Positions 53,955 to 63,421 of a stretch of DNA of 64,000 nucleotides are shown here, in pieces (positions within the stretch are counted from its first letter, which is position 1; every line of letters starts with the position of its first letter). Under the pieces are notes generated by a model. That model saw nothing but the letters and a program-made list of their open reading frames with translations, was not told the origin of the DNA and ran no database searches. The position numbers were made by a program, and so were the translations under genes. Origin of the DNA: Streptomyces sp. NRRL F-2664 (lineage in GTDB: Bacteria > Actinomycetota > Actinomycetes > Streptomycetales > Streptomycetaceae); the NCBI RefSeq assembly GCF_000719345.1, contig NZ_JOFX01000004.1:1-64000 (forward strand), written 5' to 3'.

Positions 53955-54527
53955 ATGCCGGATGAACAAATGGCCGGACCGGGATCCGCTCCGGTCCCAC
54001 CGGGCAGCGCAACCGGAGCCTCCGCTGTCCCGCCCGTCGCACCCCGGCCCCTGGACCCGATCGACCGGTCGATCATGCGGCTGCTCCAGGCGGACGGCCG
54101 GGCCTCCGTACGGTCGGTGGCCGAGCAGGTGCACGTCTCGCGCGCGAACGCCTACGCCCGGATCAACCGGCTCATCGACGACGGGGTGATCCGCGGGTTC
54201 ACCGCCCGCGTCAACCACGAGCGGGCGGGCCAGGGCGCGTCGGCCTACATCACCCTGAAGATCGTCCAGAACTCCTGGCGCACGGTCCGCGAACAGCTGC
54301 GCGAACTCCCGGGCGCCGCGCACATCGCCCTCGTCAGCGGGGACTTCGACGTCCTGCTGCTGGTGCACACACCGGACAACCGGACCCTGCGCGAGCTGGT
54401 CCTGACCCGTCTCCAGGCCATCCCGGAGGTCCTCTCGACGCGCACCCTGCTGGTCTTCGAGGAGACGGACCTGCTGGACGCCGGACCGGGCCCGTCCGGC
54501 GGTCCCGCGGCGCTCGCCGAGGAGTAG
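53955..54527 (+). CDS. bkdR: Lrp/AsnC family regulator of branched-chain catabolism
   Basis: 190-aa regulator. An unstructured N-terminus (1-33) precedes the HTH (about 34-90, DPIDRSIMRLLQADGRASVRSVAEQVHVSRANAYAR in parts) and the RAM ligand domain (about 105-180, SAYITLKIVQNSWRTV, ALVSGDFDVLLLVH). Divergently placed next to bkdA-2, the usual position of bkdR. Such regulators respond to amino acids; it could control both bkd operons. ATG at 53955 after GGGAGG. Confidence 0.9.
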   Translation: MPDEQMAGPGSAPVPPGSATGASAVPPVAPRPLDPIDRSIMRLLQADGRASVRSVAEQVHVSRANAYARINRLIDDGVIRGFTARVNHERAGQGASAYITLKIVQNSWRTVREQLRELPGAAHIALVSGDFDVLLLVHTPDNRTLRELVLTRLQAIPEVLSTRTLLVFEETDLLDAGPGPSGGPAALAEE

Positions 54528-54559
54528 GCCGTCCGGGGGGCGGCGGGCGGTCGCGAGGG

Positions 54560-55147
54560 TCAGCGGGCGGTGCGCAGGCCGTCGAAGGCCAGGTGGACGA
54601 CCGCGTCCGCGAGCTGTTCCGGGCCGGTGCCCGGGTGCGGGCGATACCACTCGACCAGCGAGTTCACCATGCCGAAGAGGAGCCGGGTGGCGAGGCGGAT
54701 GTCCACGTCCGCCCGCAGGTCGCCGTCCGCGGCCGCGGCCTTGAGCAGGTCCGCGACCTGGTGGTCGAACTCGCGCCGGCGCTCCAGCGCCCACCGCTCG
54801 GTCCGGGTGTTGCCCCGCACCCGCAGCAGCAGCGTCACGTACGGCAGCTCCGCGAGGAGCACCTCGACCGTGCGGCGCGTGACGTACTCGACGCGCTCGA
54901 CGGCCCGGCCGCGGACCGCACCGGGCTCCTCCAGCACCGCGAAGAGCCCGTCGAGGGCGCGGCTGACGGCCCGCCGCAGCAGCTCCTCCTTGCCCGTGAC
55001 GTGGTGGTAGATCGAGGACTTCGAGATGCCGGCGGCCTTGGAGAGGTGCTCCATCGAGGTGCCGTCGTAGCCGCGCTCGTTGAAGACCTGGACGGCCACG
55101 GAGAGCAGCGTCTCGGGGGTATAGGTGTCGCGCCTGGCCGTGGTCAC
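54560..55147 (-). CDS. TetR family regulator of phenylacetate genes (PaaR-like)
   Basis: 195-aa repressor. HTH about 10-60 (TLLSVAVQVFNERGYDGTSMEHLSKAAGISKSSIYHHV) and a helical ligand domain. GTG at 55147 overlaps the stop of the 3-hydroxyacyl-CoA dehydrogenase gene (GTGA), so it is co-expressed from the 56.7-kb promoter. Known actinobacterial PaaR proteins bind ACCGAnCGnTCGGT-like palindromes released by phenylacetyl-CoA; three such sites occur in this window. Confidence 0.88.
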   Translation of the reverse strand: MTTARRDTYTPETLLSVAVQVFNERGYDGTSMEHLSKAAGISKSSIYHHVTGKEELLRRAVSRALDGLFAVLEEPGAVRGRAVERVEYVTRRTVEVLLAELPYVTLLLRVRGNTRTERWALERRREFDHQVADLLKAAAADGDLRADVDIRLATRLLFGMVNSLVEWYRPHPGTGPEQLADAVVHLAFDGLRTAR

Positions 55148-56655
55148 CGCGCGCCCTCCTCGTCGCCCGCCGCGTAGCCCAGCTTGAACAGTGCCAGGGA
55201 GGGCGCGTAGCGGCCGCCGGGGCAGCGCTCATCGAGGTTGTGCAGCAGGTCGTAGGCCCAGTCCTGGCCGAGCCGCTCGTGCCAGGCGGAGGGGCCCAGC
55301 GGGTAGTTGACGCCGAGCCGCATCGCAGTGTCGATGTCCTCGGCGGAGGCCACGCCGCGGGCGACGGCGTCGGCGGTGAGGTCGATGAGCATGGCGACGG
55401 TCCGGGCGACGATCATGCCGGGGACGTCGCCGATGACGGACACCTGCTTGCCGAGCTTCTGGAACAGGCCGATCGCCTCGGAAAGCGTGCGTTCGCTGGT
55501 GTCCTCGCCGGCGGAGAGCGCGATCCGGCCGGCGCTGCGGTAGTCGAGCGCGAGGTCGAAGTAGACGACGTCCGCGAACTCCACGGAGGTCTTCCCGTCC
55601 GCCAGGACCAGCTGCCCCTCGCCGGGCAGCTCGATGTACGGGCCGCCCTGCCCGGTGGCCGTGACCGCGATCCCTGCTTCCTCCAGCAGGTCGACGAGGG
55701 CGGCGGCCGGTCCGAGGTCGCCGACGACGGTCACCTTCTCCGGGGCCTCCTCGGGTCCCGCGGTGTGCGGCTGCGGGGCGACCGCCTCCGGGCCGTAGGG
55801 GAACCAGCCGTGCCCCGACTTGCGGCCCAGGCGGCCCGACTGGACCAGCCGGCGCTGCGCGAGGGACGGGGTGAACTTGGGGCTGCGGAAGAAGGACTCC
55901 CACACCGAGCGGGTGACGGCCTCGTTGACGTCCTGGCCGATCAGGTCGGTCAGCGCGAAGGGGCCCATCTTGAAGCCGCCGCTCTCGCGGAGCACGGCGT
56001 CGATGGTGGCGGGGTCGGCGCCCTGCTCCTCGTACACCGCGAAGGCCTCGGCGTAGAAGGGGCGGGCGATCCGGTTGACGATGAATCCGGGGGTGTCGGC
56101 GCAGCGGACGGGCGTCTTCCCCCAGCCCAGCACCGTGCGGTAGGCGCGCTCGGCGGCGTCCGGGTCGGTGGCGGAGCCGCTGACCACCTCGACGAGCGGG
56201 AGCAGCGGGGCCGGATTGAAGAAGTGCAGGCCGAGGAAGCGGCCCGGGTGCGCGAGACCGGCCGCGAGCTCGGTGACGGAGAGGGAGGAGGTGTTCGTGG
56301 CGAGCAGCGCGTCCGGCTCCACCACTTCTTCGAGGGCCGTGAAGAGCGTCCGCTTGACCTCGACGTTCTCGACGACCGCCTCGACGACGAGGGCGGCGCC
56401 GGCGAGGTCCGCCAGGGCGCCGGCGGCAGCGATCCGTCCGGCCGTCTCCTCGGCCTCGGTCCGGTCCAGCCGGCCCTTCGCGGCCATCCGCTCGATGCGG
56501 TCCTGCACGATGCCGACGCCGTCGGCGGCGAGCGCGGCGTCGATGTCGTAGATCAGCACGCGGTGACCTGCGAGAAGGGCGACCTGGGCGATTCCCTGGC
56601 CCATGGTGCCCGCTCCGACGACCGCCACAGTGCGGGACCGCTCGATTGCTGTCAT
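55144..56655 (-). CDS. paaH: 3-hydroxyacyl-CoA dehydrogenase of the phenylacetate pathway
   Basis: 503-aa NAD-dependent dehydrogenase with the two-module PaaH architecture: Rossmann domain (TVAVVGAGTMGQGIAQVALLAG, residues about 8-190), two C-terminal 3HCDH domains (about 195-285 and 400-500). Catalytic His in GLHFFNPAPLLPLVEVV. Oxidises the 3-hydroxyadipyl-CoA-type intermediate. ATG at 56655 with GGAGG upstream. Operon with the TetR gene. Confidence 0.92.
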   Translation of the reverse strand: MTAIERSRTVAVVGAGTMGQGIAQVALLAGHRVLIYDIDAALAADGVGIVQDRIERMAAKGRLDRTEAEETAGRIAAAGALADLAGAALVVEAVVENVEVKRTLFTALEEVVEPDALLATNTSSLSVTELAAGLAHPGRFLGLHFFNPAPLLPLVEVVSGSATDPDAAERAYRTVLGWGKTPVRCADTPGFIVNRIARPFYAEAFAVYEEQGADPATIDAVLRESGGFKMGPFALTDLIGQDVNEAVTRSVWESFFRSPKFTPSLAQRRLVQSGRLGRKSGHGWFPYGPEAVAPQPHTAGPEEAPEKVTVVGDLGPAAALVDLLEEAGIAVTATGQGGPYIELPGEGQLVLADGKTSVEFADVVYFDLALDYRSAGRIALSAGEDTSERTLSEAIGLFQKLGKQVSVIGDVPGMIVARTVAMLIDLTADAVARGVASAEDIDTAMRLGVNYPLGPSAWHERLGQDWAYDLLHNLDERCPGGRYAPSLALFKLGYAAGDEEGAR

Positions 56656-56710
56656 GCCCTGATCCTCCCGCACCGACTTGTCCACAGGTCCGCCGGGCCC
56701 TCTTGTCCCG

Positions 56711-56724
56711 ACCGATCGTTCGGT
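56711..56724. promoter_or_regulatory. TetR/PaaR-type operator, hbd/paaN divergent promoter
   Basis: ACCGATCGTTCGGT, a perfect inverted copy of the site at 61294-61307. For paaN it lies between TTGTCC (-35, 56703) and TACTCT (-10, 56725) with a 16-bp spacer. Confidence 0.75.
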
Positions 56725-56779
56725 TACTCTAACTCCAGTCTGCTCTCCTTCGCCCGGCTCAACGAGGAGTTGGTCCCTG

Positions 56780-58462
56780 ATGGCCGCCGAGCTCACCGTC
56801 CCCCAGCTGTCCGCCAAGCACCGGCCCACTCTGGACCAGGCCCTGTCGGCGATCCGCAGCCGCGCCTACTGGTCCCCGCATCCCGAGCACCCCAAGGCCT
56901 ACGGCGAGACCGCGCCGGCCGACGGACTCGCCGCCTTCGAGGCGCTCCGCGGTACCCGGCTGGACCTCGGCCAGCCCGGCACCGACGGCTGGACGGGCTC
57001 CGAGAAGTCCCCGTACGGCCCGGAGCTCGGCGTCGAGTACCCGCACGTGGACCCGGACGTGCTGCTGCCCGCGATGAAGGCCGGCATGGCCGCCTGGCGC
57101 GACGCGGGACCGGAGGCGCGCGCCCTGGTCTGCATCGAGATCCTGGCCCGCATCTCGGCGCGCACCCACGAGTTCGCGCACGCCGTCATGCACACCAGCG
57201 GCCAGGCCTTCATGATGGCGTTCCAGGCGGGCGGCCCCCACGCGCAGGACCGCGGCCTGGAGGCCGTCGCGTACGCCTACGAGGAGCAGACCCGGGTCCC
57301 GGGTCGGGCCGACTGGTCGAAGCCGCAGGGCAAGAAGGACCCGCTGGAGCTGGGCAAGACCTTCACCGCGGTCCCCCGCGGCATCGCCCTCATGATCGGC
57401 TGCAACACCTTCCCGACCTGGAACGGCTACCCGGGCCTGTTCGCGTCGCTGGCCACCGGCAACCCGGTGCTGGTCAAGCCGCACCCGCGGGCCGTCCTGC
57501 CGCTCGCCCTGACCGTGCAGGTGGCGCGGCAGGTCCTCGCCGAGGCGGGCTTCGACCCCAACCTGGTGGCGCTCGCGGTCGAGCGCCCGGGCGAGGGCAT
57601 CGCCAAGGATCTCGCGGTGCGCCCCGAGATCAAGCTGATCGACTACACCGGCTCCACCGAGTTCGGCGACTGGCTGGAGGCCAACGCCCGCCAGGCGGAG
57701 GTCTACACGGAGAAGGCCGGCGTCAACACCGTCGTCCTGGACTCCACCGACAACTACAAGGGCATGCTGGCCAACCTGGCCTTCTCCCTCTCGCTGTACA
57801 GCGGCCAGATGTGCACCACCCCGCAGAACCTGCTGATCCCGCGCGAGGGCATCGCGACGGATGCCGGCCACAAGACGTACGACGAGGTCGTGGCCGACCT
57901 CGCGGCCTCGGTCGGCGGTCTGCTCGGTGACGACGCCCGGGCCAATGCGCTGCTCGGCGCGCTGGTCAACCCGGACGTGAAGACCCGCCTGGAGGCGGCC
58001 GCCTCGCTCGGCGAGGTCGCACTCGCCTCGCGCGAGGTCGCCAACCCCGAGTTCCCGGACGCGGTGGTCCGCACGCCCGTCATGGTCAAGCTGGACGCCG
58101 CCAAGCCGGACGACTCCGCGCCGTACCTGTCCGAGTGCTTCGGCCCCGTCTCCTTCGCGGTGGCGGTGGACTCCACGGCGGACGCGCTGGACCTGCTGCG
58201 CCGCACGGTGCGCGAGAAGGGCGCCATGACGGTGGGCGCCTACACCACCTCCCCGGACACCGAGCGCGCCGTCGAGGAGGTCTGCCTGGAGGAGTCCGCG
58301 CAGCTCTCCCTGAACCTCACCGGCGGGGTCTACGTCAACCAGACCGCGGCCTTCTCCGACTTCCACGGCTCCGGCGGCAACCCGGCGGCCAATGCCGCGC
58401 TGTGCGACGGCGCCTTCGTCGCGAACCGCTTCCGCGTGGTGGAGGTCCGCCGCCAGGCGTAA
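56780..58462 (+). CDS. paaN: Phenylacetic acid degradation protein PaaN (aldehyde dehydrogenase type)
   Basis: 560-aa aldehyde-dehydrogenase-superfamily protein of the PaaN type, which acts on the ring-opening aldehyde of the aerobic phenylacetate pathway. Conserved pieces include GIALMIGCNTFPTWNGYPGL, LATGNPVLVKPHPRAVLPL, YTGSTEFGDWLEANARQAEV and catalytic Cys in SLYSGQMCTTPQN. No enoyl-CoA hydratase domain is fused (unlike PaaZ). ATG at 56780. Confidence 0.92.
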   Translation: MAAELTVPQLSAKHRPTLDQALSAIRSRAYWSPHPEHPKAYGETAPADGLAAFEALRGTRLDLGQPGTDGWTGSEKSPYGPELGVEYPHVDPDVLLPAMKAGMAAWRDAGPEARALVCIEILARISARTHEFAHAVMHTSGQAFMMAFQAGGPHAQDRGLEAVAYAYEEQTRVPGRADWSKPQGKKDPLELGKTFTAVPRGIALMIGCNTFPTWNGYPGLFASLATGNPVLVKPHPRAVLPLALTVQVARQVLAEAGFDPNLVALAVERPGEGIAKDLAVRPEIKLIDYTGSTEFGDWLEANARQAEVYTEKAGVNTVVLDSTDNYKGMLANLAFSLSLYSGQMCTTPQNLLIPREGIATDAGHKTYDEVVADLAASVGGLLGDDARANALLGALVNPDVKTRLEAAASLGEVALASREVANPEFPDAVVRTPVMVKLDAAKPDDSAPYLSECFGPVSFAVAVDSTADALDLLRRTVREKGAMTVGAYTTSPDTERAVEEVCLEESAQLSLNLTGGVYVNQTAAFSDFHGSGGNPAANAALCDGAFVANRFRVVEVRRQA

Positions 58463-58478
58463 CGGGCCCGTCCCCCGC

Positions 58479-59249
58479 TCACGCGTCCGGCGCGGTGGGC
58501 GGGGGGCCGCCCCAGTGGAACAGCGCCATGGCGACGCTGGTGGCGAGGTTGTAGCTGGACACCCGCGGACGCATCGGCAGGGACACCAGGTGGTCGGCGC
58601 GGGCGCGCAGCTCGGGGGAGATCCCGTGCCGCTCCGAGCCGAAGGCCAGCAGGGCGTCGTCCGGGAGGGTGAGGCCTCGGATGTCCGCGCCCTCCGGGTC
58701 GAGCGCGTAGAGGGGCCCGGGCGGCAGCTCCTCCAGTGCGAGGCGTTCGACGGTGGTGGCGTAGTGCAGGCCGGCCCCGGCCCGGACCACGTTGGGGTGC
58801 CAGGGGTCGAGGTCGCCGCGGGTCACCACGCCGGTGGCCCCGAGGCCGGCGGCGAGGCGGACGACGGCTCCGACGTTGCCGAGGTTGCGGGGGTTGTCGA
58901 GGACGACGACGGGCGCTGCCCTGGGCGTGCGCCGCAGGCCGGCGAGGGCGGCGGCCCGGTCGGGCCGGACGGCGAGGGCCGCGACGCCGGTCGGGTGGAC
59001 CCGCGGCAGCAGGTCCTTGAGCACCGCCGGCCGCACCAGCCGGACCACGTCGGCCTCGACGTCCGGAGCCAGCTCGCCCGCCAGAGCCCTTACAGCCTCG
59101 GGGTCGTCGGCGACGACCGCGCGTACCTCGGCCCCGAACCGCAGAGCGTGCTTCAGCGCGTGGAACCCGTCGAGGAGCACGAGGTCCGCCCGCCCGGCAC
59201 CCTCCAGCCACTGCCGCACCGTCTCGTCCCCGTCCACCCGCTCACTCAT
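58479..59249 (-). CDS. TrmH/SpoU family RNA methyltransferase
   Basis: 256-aa 2'-O-methyltransferase with the SPOUT knot motifs: VVVLDNPRNLGNVGAVVR, ALLAFGSERHGIS and VSLPMRPRVSSYNLATSVAMALF, all complete. An N-terminal substrate-binding domain precedes them. Acts on tRNA or rRNA; exact nucleotide unknown. Convergent with paaN, 16 bp apart. Confidence 0.92.
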   Translation of the reverse strand: MSERVDGDETVRQWLEGAGRADLVLLDGFHALKHALRFGAEVRAVVADDPEAVRALAGELAPDVEADVVRLVRPAVLKDLLPRVHPTGVAALAVRPDRAAALAGLRRTPRAAPVVVLDNPRNLGNVGAVVRLAAGLGATGVVTRGDLDPWHPNVVRAGAGLHYATTVERLALEELPPGPLYALDPEGADIRGLTLPDDALLAFGSERHGISPELRARADHLVSLPMRPRVSSYNLATSVAMALFHWGGPPPTAPDA

Positions 59250-59344
59250 CCCCCGACCCTACGCCGCCTCCCGCTCAGCCCCGGCGGCACCACAGCCTCA
59301 CCGGCGTCTGAGGCGCGGGGGTCCGGGGCGGAGCCCCCGGTGCT

Positions 59345-60550
59345 TCAGCCCGTCCGAGGTTCGAGGGCCGGGTCCGGATCGGGGTCCGGGTCCGGGCGGA
59401 GCCCGGTTTCGGGAAGGGGCGGGGCGGGGGAAGGCCCCGCAGGGCTCCACCGGCCCCACAGCGCAACCACACCGGTCCCGAGCCGCACCAGAAACCCGGT
59501 CGGCAGGAACACCGCATCGGCCGCGATCATCGCCAGCGAGAAGAACGGCAGCCCCAGCAGCACCGCGATCCCCGCGTGCTCCAGCATCATCAGGACCAGC
59601 AGCACGTTCTTCAGCCGACGGTTGAACAGCGCGAAGGGGAAGGCGACCTGCACCGCCACCGTGCCGTACGACAGCAGCATCACCAGCGTGCCACTGCCCG
59701 CGAGCAGCGCGGACAGCGTCGGCCACGGGGTGAAGTAGTCCAGCCCGAGGGGGTAGTACAGCGCCGTGCCGTCCTGCCACCGCGATCCCTGGATCTTGTA
59801 CCAGCCGGCCGTCGCATAGATCAGGCAGACCTCCGCCATGATCACGAACATGCCCGCGTTGTGCAGCACGTTCGCCAGGACGTCCAGGACCGCCCGCCCC
59901 TCGCCCTCCGGCTCGTGGCGGTCGACCAGCCACCACAGGCCGCTCAGCACCCACACCGCCGCGAACGCCGCGAGCCAGCCGTGGCTGAACCGCCCGGCGG
60001 CCGCCCCGTGGGCGAGGACCGCCCCCAGCACCCCCCACAGCACCGGCCCGGCCGCGCCCGCCGTGGCCGAGCCCCGCGTCCGCGCCCGGCGCGCGTCCAG
60101 CGACCACACCTGCGCGCACCGGGTCAGCACCAGGTAGATCGCCACGAGGTGGATGACGTTGTCCCCGCCGTCGCCCATGAACACGCTGCGGTTCTGCAGG
60201 GACAGCACGCCGACCATGAACACCACGGACGTCGCCCGCGTCCGCCAGCCCAGCAGCAGGCCGACGCTCGCCAGTACGGCCACCGCGTAGACCGTCTCGA
60301 ACCACAGCTTCGAAGCGGACCACGTCAGGACCGTGAAGGCGCCGTTGGAGTCGAGCAGCCGCTCCGCCAGCTCCTGGCTCCACGGGCCGTCCGGACCGTA
60401 CAGCTCGGCGCGGTGGGGGAACTCCCGCAGCAGGAAGAAGAGCCAGGTGCCGGCGAAGCCGATGCGCACGACGGCGCTCTGGTAGGGGCCGAGCGCCTGC
60501 CCGCTGACCCTCGCGACGGCCCCGGCCAGCGCGGTGCGGGCCCGTCTCAC
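59345..60550 (-). CDS. HTTM domain membrane protein (SdpB-like)
   Basis: 401-aa integral membrane protein with the HTTM fold of vitamin K-dependent carboxylase-like proteins (VVRIGFAGTWLFFLLREFPHR, YAVAVLASVGLLLGWRTRAT, GDNVIHLVAIYLV, YKIQGSRWQDGTALYYPLG, FALFNRRLKNVLLV). GTG at 60550 overlaps the DUF5819 stop by 4 nt. The DUF5819-HTTM pair resembles SdpA-SdpB, which in Bacillus mature the SdpC toxin; no toxin precursor gene is nearby. Confidence 0.8.
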   Translation of the reverse strand: MRRARTALAGAVARVSGQALGPYQSAVVRIGFAGTWLFFLLREFPHRAELYGPDGPWSQELAERLLDSNGAFTVLTWSASKLWFETVYAVAVLASVGLLLGWRTRATSVVFMVGVLSLQNRSVFMGDGGDNVIHLVAIYLVLTRCAQVWSLDARRARTRGSATAGAAGPVLWGVLGAVLAHGAAAGRFSHGWLAAFAAVWVLSGLWWLVDRHEPEGEGRAVLDVLANVLHNAGMFVIMAEVCLIYATAGWYKIQGSRWQDGTALYYPLGLDYFTPWPTLSALLAGSGTLVMLLSYGTVAVQVAFPFALFNRRLKNVLLVLMMLEHAGIAVLLGLPFFSLAMIAADAVFLPTGFLVRLGTGVVALWGRWSPAGPSPAPPLPETGLRPDPDPDPDPALEPRTG

Positions 60551-61209
60551 ACCTTCCACCACGGCAGCTCCCGGTAGTAGGTCTGGGTGTCCGTGGTCTC
60601 GGTGCTCCACTTCGGCGCGGGCACGGCCGTCGTCGCCGACCGCATCTGGACCCGCAGGAGGCGGCCCCCGCGGTGTTCCTGGGAGAGCCGGTTGACCGCG
60701 ATCCGGCGCAGGTACTCCTCGGACAGCTCGCCCCGCTCGCCGAGGGGCTTCTCGTCCTCGTCGTGGGAGCCGGTGTAGAAGTCCCAGGCCCGCCGGAGCT
60801 CGTTCTGCCGGGTGTGGCTCGGCAGCAGGCTGTGCCGGATCGCCGCCGCGTCCTCGGCGCTCAGGTCCCGCCAGCCGGTGGTGATCAGCTCGCCGGCGGC
60901 GGTCCGCACCTCGGCGCGCGCCTCCACGGCGATGTTCTGCTGGAGCGGGTTGGGCGCGAAGAGTTTCCAGTTCTGTTCGAACTCGGGGTAGATCCAGGCG
61001 TCGACAGCCCCGGCGTGCCGCTTGCTGAGCGTGTTGGACGGCGCCACGTGCAGGAAGACCAGCGCGAGGTGGGTGCACGCCGCCAGGGCGACGCCGCACA
61101 GGGCGAGGACGGTCACGACCCGGTACGGGGTCGATAGGCCGGCGATTCCGGGCGCCCGCGGGGGTGGTGGAGCGGCCCCTTCGGCGAGCTCCTGCTCGTT
61201 CGAATCCAT
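60547..61209 (-). CDS. DUF5819 family protein (SdpA-like)
   Basis: 220-aa protein with one N-terminal membrane helix (VVTVLALCGVALAACTHLAL) and an extracytoplasmic domain containing FEQNWKLFAPNPLQQNI, typical of DUF5819/SdpA-like proteins. ATG at 61209. Coupled to the HTTM gene. Divergent from the paa operon; the 61294-61307 operator may affect both. Confidence 0.82.
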   Translation of the reverse strand: MDSNEQELAEGAAPPPPRAPGIAGLSTPYRVVTVLALCGVALAACTHLALVFLHVAPSNTLSKRHAGAVDAWIYPEFEQNWKLFAPNPLQQNIAVEARAEVRTAAGELITTGWRDLSAEDAAAIRHSLLPSHTRQNELRRAWDFYTGSHDEDEKPLGERGELSEEYLRRIAVNRLSQEHRGGRLLRVQMRSATTAVPAPKWSTETTDTQTYYRELPWWKV

Positions 61210-61251
61210 CCCGCCCCGATCGTCCGGCGTCCACAGGGTTGACCACAGAGG

Positions 61252-61307
61252 TTGACACCCTACGGGCCGCCGTCTCACCATTGAAGCAAAGGAACCGAAC
61301 GATCGGT
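61252..61307 (+). promoter_or_regulatory. paa operon promoter and operator
   Basis: TTGACA (61252-61257) is a perfect -35; a weak -10 (CACCAT, 61276) follows at 18 bp. The palindrome ACCGAACGATCGGT (61294-61307) lies at or just after the expected start of transcription, suiting repression by the TetR protein. Confidence 0.7.
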
Positions 61308-61353
61308 CGGTCGGGTGGACGGACGGCCGGCAAAGACCCTCAAGGGGCCGGAA

Positions 61354-62406
61354 ATGGTGGCAGTGACCCCGGAAACGGGCCCGGACGCGGCCCTGGGGAC
61401 GGACGGGACGGACGGGACGGGCATGACGGCTGACCTGGGCGCACAGCTCGCAGCGGCGTTCGACGCCGCGGTGGCGGCGGACGAGCGCGTGGAACCCCGC
61501 GACTGGATGCCCGATGAGTACCGCGCCTCCCTGGTCCGCCAGATGGCACAGCACGCCCACTCCGAGATCATCGGCATGCAGCCCGAGGCCAACTGGATCA
61601 CCCGCGCGCCCTCGCTGCGCCGCAAGGCCATCCTCATGGCCAAGGTCCAGGACGAGGCGGGCCACGGCCTGTACCTCTACAGCGCGGCGGAGACGCTCGG
61701 CACCAGCCGCGACGAGCTCCTCGACAAGCTGCACTCGGGCAAGCAGAAATACTCCTCGATCTTCAACTACCCGACCCTGACCTGGGCGGACGTCGGCGCG
61801 ATCGGCTGGCTCGTGGACGGCGCGGCGATCACCAACCAGGTACCGATCTGCCGCTGCTCCTACGGGCCCTACGCCCGCGCCATGGTGCGGATCTGCAAGG
61901 AGGAGTCCTTCCACCAGCGGCAGGGCTTCGAGCTCCTCATGGCCCTTTCCCGGGGCACCGAGGAGCAGCACGCCATGGCCCAGGACGCGGTGAACCGCTG
62001 GTGGTGGCCCTCGCTGATGATGTTCGGTCCGCCGGACGACGAGTCGGCGCACTCGGCGCAGTCGATGGCCTGGCGCATCAAGCGCCACTCCAACGACGAG
62101 CTGCGCCAGCGGTTCGTGGACATCGCCGTCCCGCAGGCCGAGTCCCTCGGCCTGACCCTGCCCGACCCGGACCTGAAGTGGAACGAGGAGCGCGGCCACC
62201 ACGACTTCGGCGCCATCGACTGGGCCGAGTTCTGGGACGTGCTCAAGGGCAACGGGCCCTGCAACGACCAGAGGATCGGCCAACGGCGCCGGGCACACGA
62301 AGAAGGCGCCTGGGTGCGTGACGCGGCCGCCGCGTACGCACGCAAGCAGGCGGCACAGCAGCAGACGGCGGAGCCCGCCGGACAGAACGAGGAGGCACGG
62401 GTATGA
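61354..62406 (+). CDS. paaA: 1,2-phenylacetyl-CoA epoxidase subunit A
   Basis: 350-aa catalytic diiron subunit of the phenylacetyl-CoA epoxidase. Diiron motifs visible: [17 protein letters not shown] (E-x-x-H) and [13 protein letters not shown] (E-x-x-H). ATG at 61354 follows AAGGGG; an upstream ATG at 61315 would overlap the operator region. Overlaps paaB by 4 nt (ATGA). Confidence 0.95.
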   Translation: MVAVTPETGPDAALGTDGTDGTGMTADLGAQLAAAFDAAVAADERVEPRDWMPDEYRASLVRQMAQHAHSEIIGMQPEANWITRAPSLRRKAILMAKVQDEAGHGLYLYSAAETLGTSRDELLDKLHSGKQKYSSIFNYPTLTWADVGAIGWLVDGAAITNQVPICRCSYGPYARAMVRICKEESFHQRQGFELLMALSRGTEEQHAMAQDAVNRWWWPSLMMFGPPDDESAHSAQSMAWRIKRHSNDELRQRFVDIAVPQAESLGLTLPDPDLKWNEERGHHDFGAIDWAEFWDVLKGNGPCNDQRIGQRRRAHEEGAWVRDAAAAYARKQAAQQQTAEPAGQNEEARV

Positions 62407-62687
62407 CGCAGAACTGGCCCCTGTGGGAGGTGTTCGTGCGCTCGCGCCGCGGCCTGTCGCACACGCACGCGGGAAGCCTGCACGCCCCCGACGCGGAGAT
62501 GGCCCTGCGCAACGCCCGCGACCTGTACACCCGGCGCAACGAGGGCATCTCGATCTGGGTGGTCCCGTCCACCGCGATCACCGCCTCCTCGCCGGACGAG
62601 CGCGATCCCTTCTTCGCCCCGTCCGCCGACAAGCCGTACCGGCACCCCACCTTCTACGACATCCCCGAGGGAGTGAGCCACCTGTGA
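62403..62687 (+). CDS. paaB: 1,2-phenylacetyl-CoA epoxidase subunit B
   Basis: 94-aa small subunit ([32 protein letters not shown]), normal PaaB length, needed for complex assembly or electron transfer. Overlaps both neighbours by 4 nt. Confidence 0.95.
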   Translation: MTQNWPLWEVFVRSRRGLSHTHAGSLHAPDAEMALRNARDLYTRRNEGISIWVVPSTAITASSPDERDPFFAPSADKPYRHPTFYDIPEGVSHL

Positions 62688-63421
62688 CCGGCACCGACAT
62701 CCACGCCGGCGCCGTCACCGCGGCGGCCCTCGCCCTCGGCGACGACGCACTGATCCTCTCCCACCGCCTCGGCGAGTGGGCCGGGCACGCCCCGGTGCTG
62801 GAGGAGGAGGTCGCCCTTGCCAACATCGCCCTCGACCTGCTCGGCCAGGCCCGCATCCTGCTGTCCATGGTCGGCGACGAGGACGAGCTGGCGTTCCTGC
62901 GCGAGGAGCGCTCCTTCCGCAACCTCCAGCTGGTCGAGCAGCCCAACGGCGACTTCGCCCACACCATCGCGCGCCAGCTCTACTTCTCGATCCACCAGCA
63001 CGAGCTCTACGCGGAACTGGCTCGCGCGGAAAGCCCGTTCGCGCCACTCGCGGCCAAGGCCGTCAAGGAGACGGCCTACCACCGCGACCACGCCGAGCAG
63101 TGGACCCTGCGGCTCGGCGACGGCACCGAGGAGAGCGCAGCCCGCATGCAGGCGGCGCTGACGGCTCTGTGGAAGTTCACCGGGGAGCTGTTCCAGCCGG
63201 TGGAGGGTCTCGACGGCGTGGACTGGGTGGCCCTCGAAGGGCGCTGGCTGGCCGCGCTGACCGGCGTCGTGGAGCGGGCCGGGCTCACCCTGCCCGACGG
63301 ACCGCGCACCGGCGCCTGGACGGCCGGCGCCGGCCGTCAGGGCCTGCACACCGAGTCCTTCGGCCGGATGCTGGCCGAGATGCAGCATCTGCACCGCAGC
63401 CACCCGGGGGCGTCATGGTGA
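62684..63421 (+). CDS. paaC: 1,2-phenylacetyl-CoA epoxidase subunit C
   Basis: 245-aa structural, ferritin-like partner of PaaA. Family pieces: DDALILSHRLGEWAGHAPVLEEEVALANIALDLLGQ in parts and TAYHRDHAEQWTLRLGDGT. GTG at 62684. The ferritin-like metal site is incomplete as expected for PaaC. Confidence 0.95.
   Translation: MTGTDIHAGAVTAAALALGDDALILSHRLGEWAGHAPVLEEEVALANIALDLLGQARILLSMVGDEDELAFLREERSFRNLQLVEQPNGDFAHTIARQLYFSIHQHELYAELARAESPFAPLAAKAVKETAYHRDHAEQWTLRLGDGTEESAARMQAALTALWKFTGELFQPVEGLDGVDWVALEGRWLAALTGVVERAGLTLPDGPRTGAWTAGAGRQGLHTESFGRMLAEMQHLHRSHPGASW

Noticed and set aside
59345..61333. Apparent 662-aa extension of the HTTM protein
   Set aside because: The extension is a shadow of the DUF5819 gene; the transporter-like protein starts at the GTG overlapping the DUF5819 stop (60550).
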